A stretch of 6,343 nucleotides of DNA from positions 1 through 6,343 of the forward strand of contig JAOZIG010000170.1 of the NCBI GenBank assembly GCA_026014515.1. The letters are read 5' to 3'. Source of the stretch: Candidatus Bathyarchaeota archaeon (GTDB lineage Archaea; Thermoproteota; Bathyarchaeia; TCS64). Within the stretch, counting starts at the first letter, position 1. Each line of letters starts with the position of its first letter. Positions 5,543 to 6,343 of the stretch are shown here, piece after piece. The translations under genes and the position numbers were made by a program. Below the pieces are notes generated by a model. That model did no database searches and had not been told where the DNA came from. It worked only from the letters and a program-made list of their open reading frames with translations.

Positions 5543-6196
5543 TTAATCTCGTGTGAGTTTAATCTTCAACAGCAGGAACTTGTCCTCGTAGGCTGATTCC
5601 ACTGAGTCGATGATGTAGCTGTCGGGTATGTTGTAGTTTTTCTGGAACCCGGGGTCTTTCTCGCTTCTGAGCACTATCTCGTCAAGGTTGTCCTCGATGT
5701 ATATGGTGTCCTTGAGTTTATCGGGTATCTCGGTGGTAATCATGTACTCAACGGTCTCTGTGACGTTACTGCTTGAGCCACGGCTTTCCTGAAGCGTATA
5801 GATTCCTTCATCCCACTCAAATGTGCTATTTCTTCTTAGCGTAAGATAGAAGGGTAGTAGGGATGTTACTGCGAACATACAGAAGAACATGATGCTCATT
5901 GAGAGGGCTGTGATACTGTTCACGTTCTCAAATATCAGTGGAAACACTACGATTGTAGCTCCAGTTAAGGGTATGAAAGCAAATGAAGCTATGAATAACC
6001 CCATCATCACCAGCATTGTTCCTCCAACCAGTAGGAGAACCTGTCGGTCTTGGTCAACTCGGTTTACATGCTTACCGCTGCATTTTATACATGAATCAGT
6101 CTCTGGGTCATAGCATCTTTCACAGATGAATTTACCACACTTGCTACAGAGAATATCTACGTTTGGTCTTCCACAAATCTCGCATTTCTTGTCCAC
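5543..6196 (-). CDS. zinc-ribbon (four CxxC) membrane protein of unknown function
   Basis: From GTG at 6196-6194 this encodes 217 residues. The N-terminus has four CxxC pairs, Cys5/8, 17/20, 25/28 and 36/39 (CEICG, CSKCG, CERC, CIKC), a B-box or treble-clef-like pattern expected to bind two zinc ions. Two or three hydrophobic segments follow, at about 53-77 and 96-120, with a third stretch at 79-89 between them. A soluble, charged C-terminal part (121-217) ends the protein, rich in acidic residues with a predicted beta-strand-like tail. The frame remains open upstream to an ATG at 6289, but the GTG is preferred: GGGGGAG lies 7 bases before it, the start overlaps the upstream stop as TAGTG, and the 31 extra residues would lie wholly over the upstream gene. 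The two genes are probably translated together at the membrane. I recognise no function. Confidence 0.75.
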   Translation of the reverse strand: MDKKCEICGRPNVDILCSKCGKFICERCYDPETDSCIKCSGKHVNRVDQDRQVLLLVGGTMLVMMGLFIASFAFIPLTGATIVVFPLIFENVNSITALSMSIMFFCMFAVTSLLPFYLTLRRNSTFEWDEGIYTLQESRGSSSNVTETVEYMITTEIPDKLKDTIYIEDNLDEIVLRSEKDPGFQKNYNIPDSYIIDSVESAYEDKFLLLKIKLTRD

Positions 6197-6343
6197 TAGA
6201 CTGCTCCCCCAAATAGACCCGGATAATATGTTTTCGTCGCAAGATACATGATTAAAACAGATGAAATAATCAATGCTGCCAATATCCATTTTCGCCCATC
6301 CTTAACAACGATGGGCAAGGGACCGACAAACACGACCCCTTCA
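6196..6343 (-). CDS. TIGR00304 (DUF131) family membrane protein, C-terminal end only
   Basis: A minus-strand frame enters from the right window edge and gives 48 residues before TAG at 6198-6196. It starts EGVVFVGPLPIVV, matching the conserved GGVxxIGPIPI segment of the archaeal TIGR00304/DUF131 membrane proteins. A charged KDGRKW follows, then one hydrophobic helix (ILAALIISSVLIMYL) and a short tail ending PGLFGGAV. Family members are small, near 80-100 residues, with two helices, so about half the protein is outside the window. Function of the family is unknown. The stop codon shares its last base with the GTG of the zinc-ribbon gene, showing an operon. The frame is too short to stand alone, but the family signature makes it convincing. 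Confidence 0.75.
   Translation of the reverse strand, partial: EGVVFVGPLPIVVKDGRKWILAALIISSVLIMYLATKTYYPGLFGGAV
6204..6210 (-). promoter_or_regulatory. Shine-Dalgarno that decides the zinc-ribbon gene start
   Basis: GGGGGAG on the minus strand lies 7 bases before GTG at 6196, within the last codons of the upstream TIGR00304 gene. It is the only convincing Shine-Dalgarno in the window, where other genes seem leaderless or short-leadered, and it fits internal initiation in a polycistronic message. Confidence 0.6.

Noticed and set aside
6223..6229. TATA-like ATATTAT 30 bp before the zinc-ribbon GTG
   Set aside because: It is inside the overlapping upstream gene, and the coupled operon with Shine-Dalgarno explains expression; an internal promoter is possible but unneeded.
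6197..6289. N-terminal extension of the zinc-ribbon protein from ATG at 6289
   Set aside because: The region is read in another frame as the TIGR00304 C-terminus, and a GTG with Shine-Dalgarno at the stop/start overlap is a better start.
6294..6316. Inverted repeat GCCCATC-N9-GATGGGC as a terminator or operator
   Set aside because: It lies wholly inside the coding part of the TIGR00304 gene and has no T-run after it, so the symmetry is probably incidental.

Overview
The window looks archaeal. It carries a tRNA guanine-26 dimethyltransferase of the Trm1 type, a winged-helix regulator with the archaeal FilR1/DUF1724-type sensor domain, and the end of a TIGR00304 (DUF131) membrane protein. Several genes have TATA-like boxes centred about 24-27 bp before the start codon, as expected for leaderless archaeal transcripts. 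The Cys-rich zinc-ribbon membrane protein and the moderate base composition would suit an Asgard (Thorarchaeia-like) or related mesophilic archaeon. That placement is inference; no rRNA or other strong taxonomic marker is present.

Layout: all genes but one lie on the minus strand, so transcription runs right to left. At the right edge (6196-6343) is the end of a TIGR00304 membrane protein. Its TAG stop shares one base with the GTG start of a small four-CxxC, two-helix membrane protein (5543-6196). A complete MBL-fold hydrolase follows (4850-5500) with its own promoter-like region. Next is a divergent unit. A 48-codon Cys-rich plus-strand ORF (4698-4844) fits tightly between the convergent hydrolase gene and the divergently transcribed FilR1-type regulator (3852-4625). 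A 16-bp inverted repeat, AAACTATAAGTAGTTT, covers the regulator's own TATA box and is a candidate autoregulatory operator. Left of this are a short QueG-like two-cluster iron-sulfur protein (2922-3728), a low-specificity threonine aldolase with a TTG start (1838-2863), a malate/lactate-dehydrogenase-type NAD(P)H oxidoreductase of the LDH2 family (759-1799), and the N-terminal two thirds of Trm1 (1-736), which runs off the left edge.

No single pathway links the genes. Threonine aldolase and the LDH2 oxidoreductase are adjacent metabolic enzymes, Trm1 may be cotranscribed with the oxidoreductase, and most genes seem to have their own promoters. The least ordinary signals are four. First, an identical 11-bp leader (TTCTCGATAAG) sits exactly one base before the start codons of two unrelated genes. 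Second, an operator-like palindrome covers the regulator's TATA box. Third, the Cys-rich ORF's second half resembles the beginning of archaeal EF-1beta and then stops. Fourth, the QueG-like protein lacks the usual C-terminal domain. I see no mobile element, CRISPR array, tRNA or rRNA.
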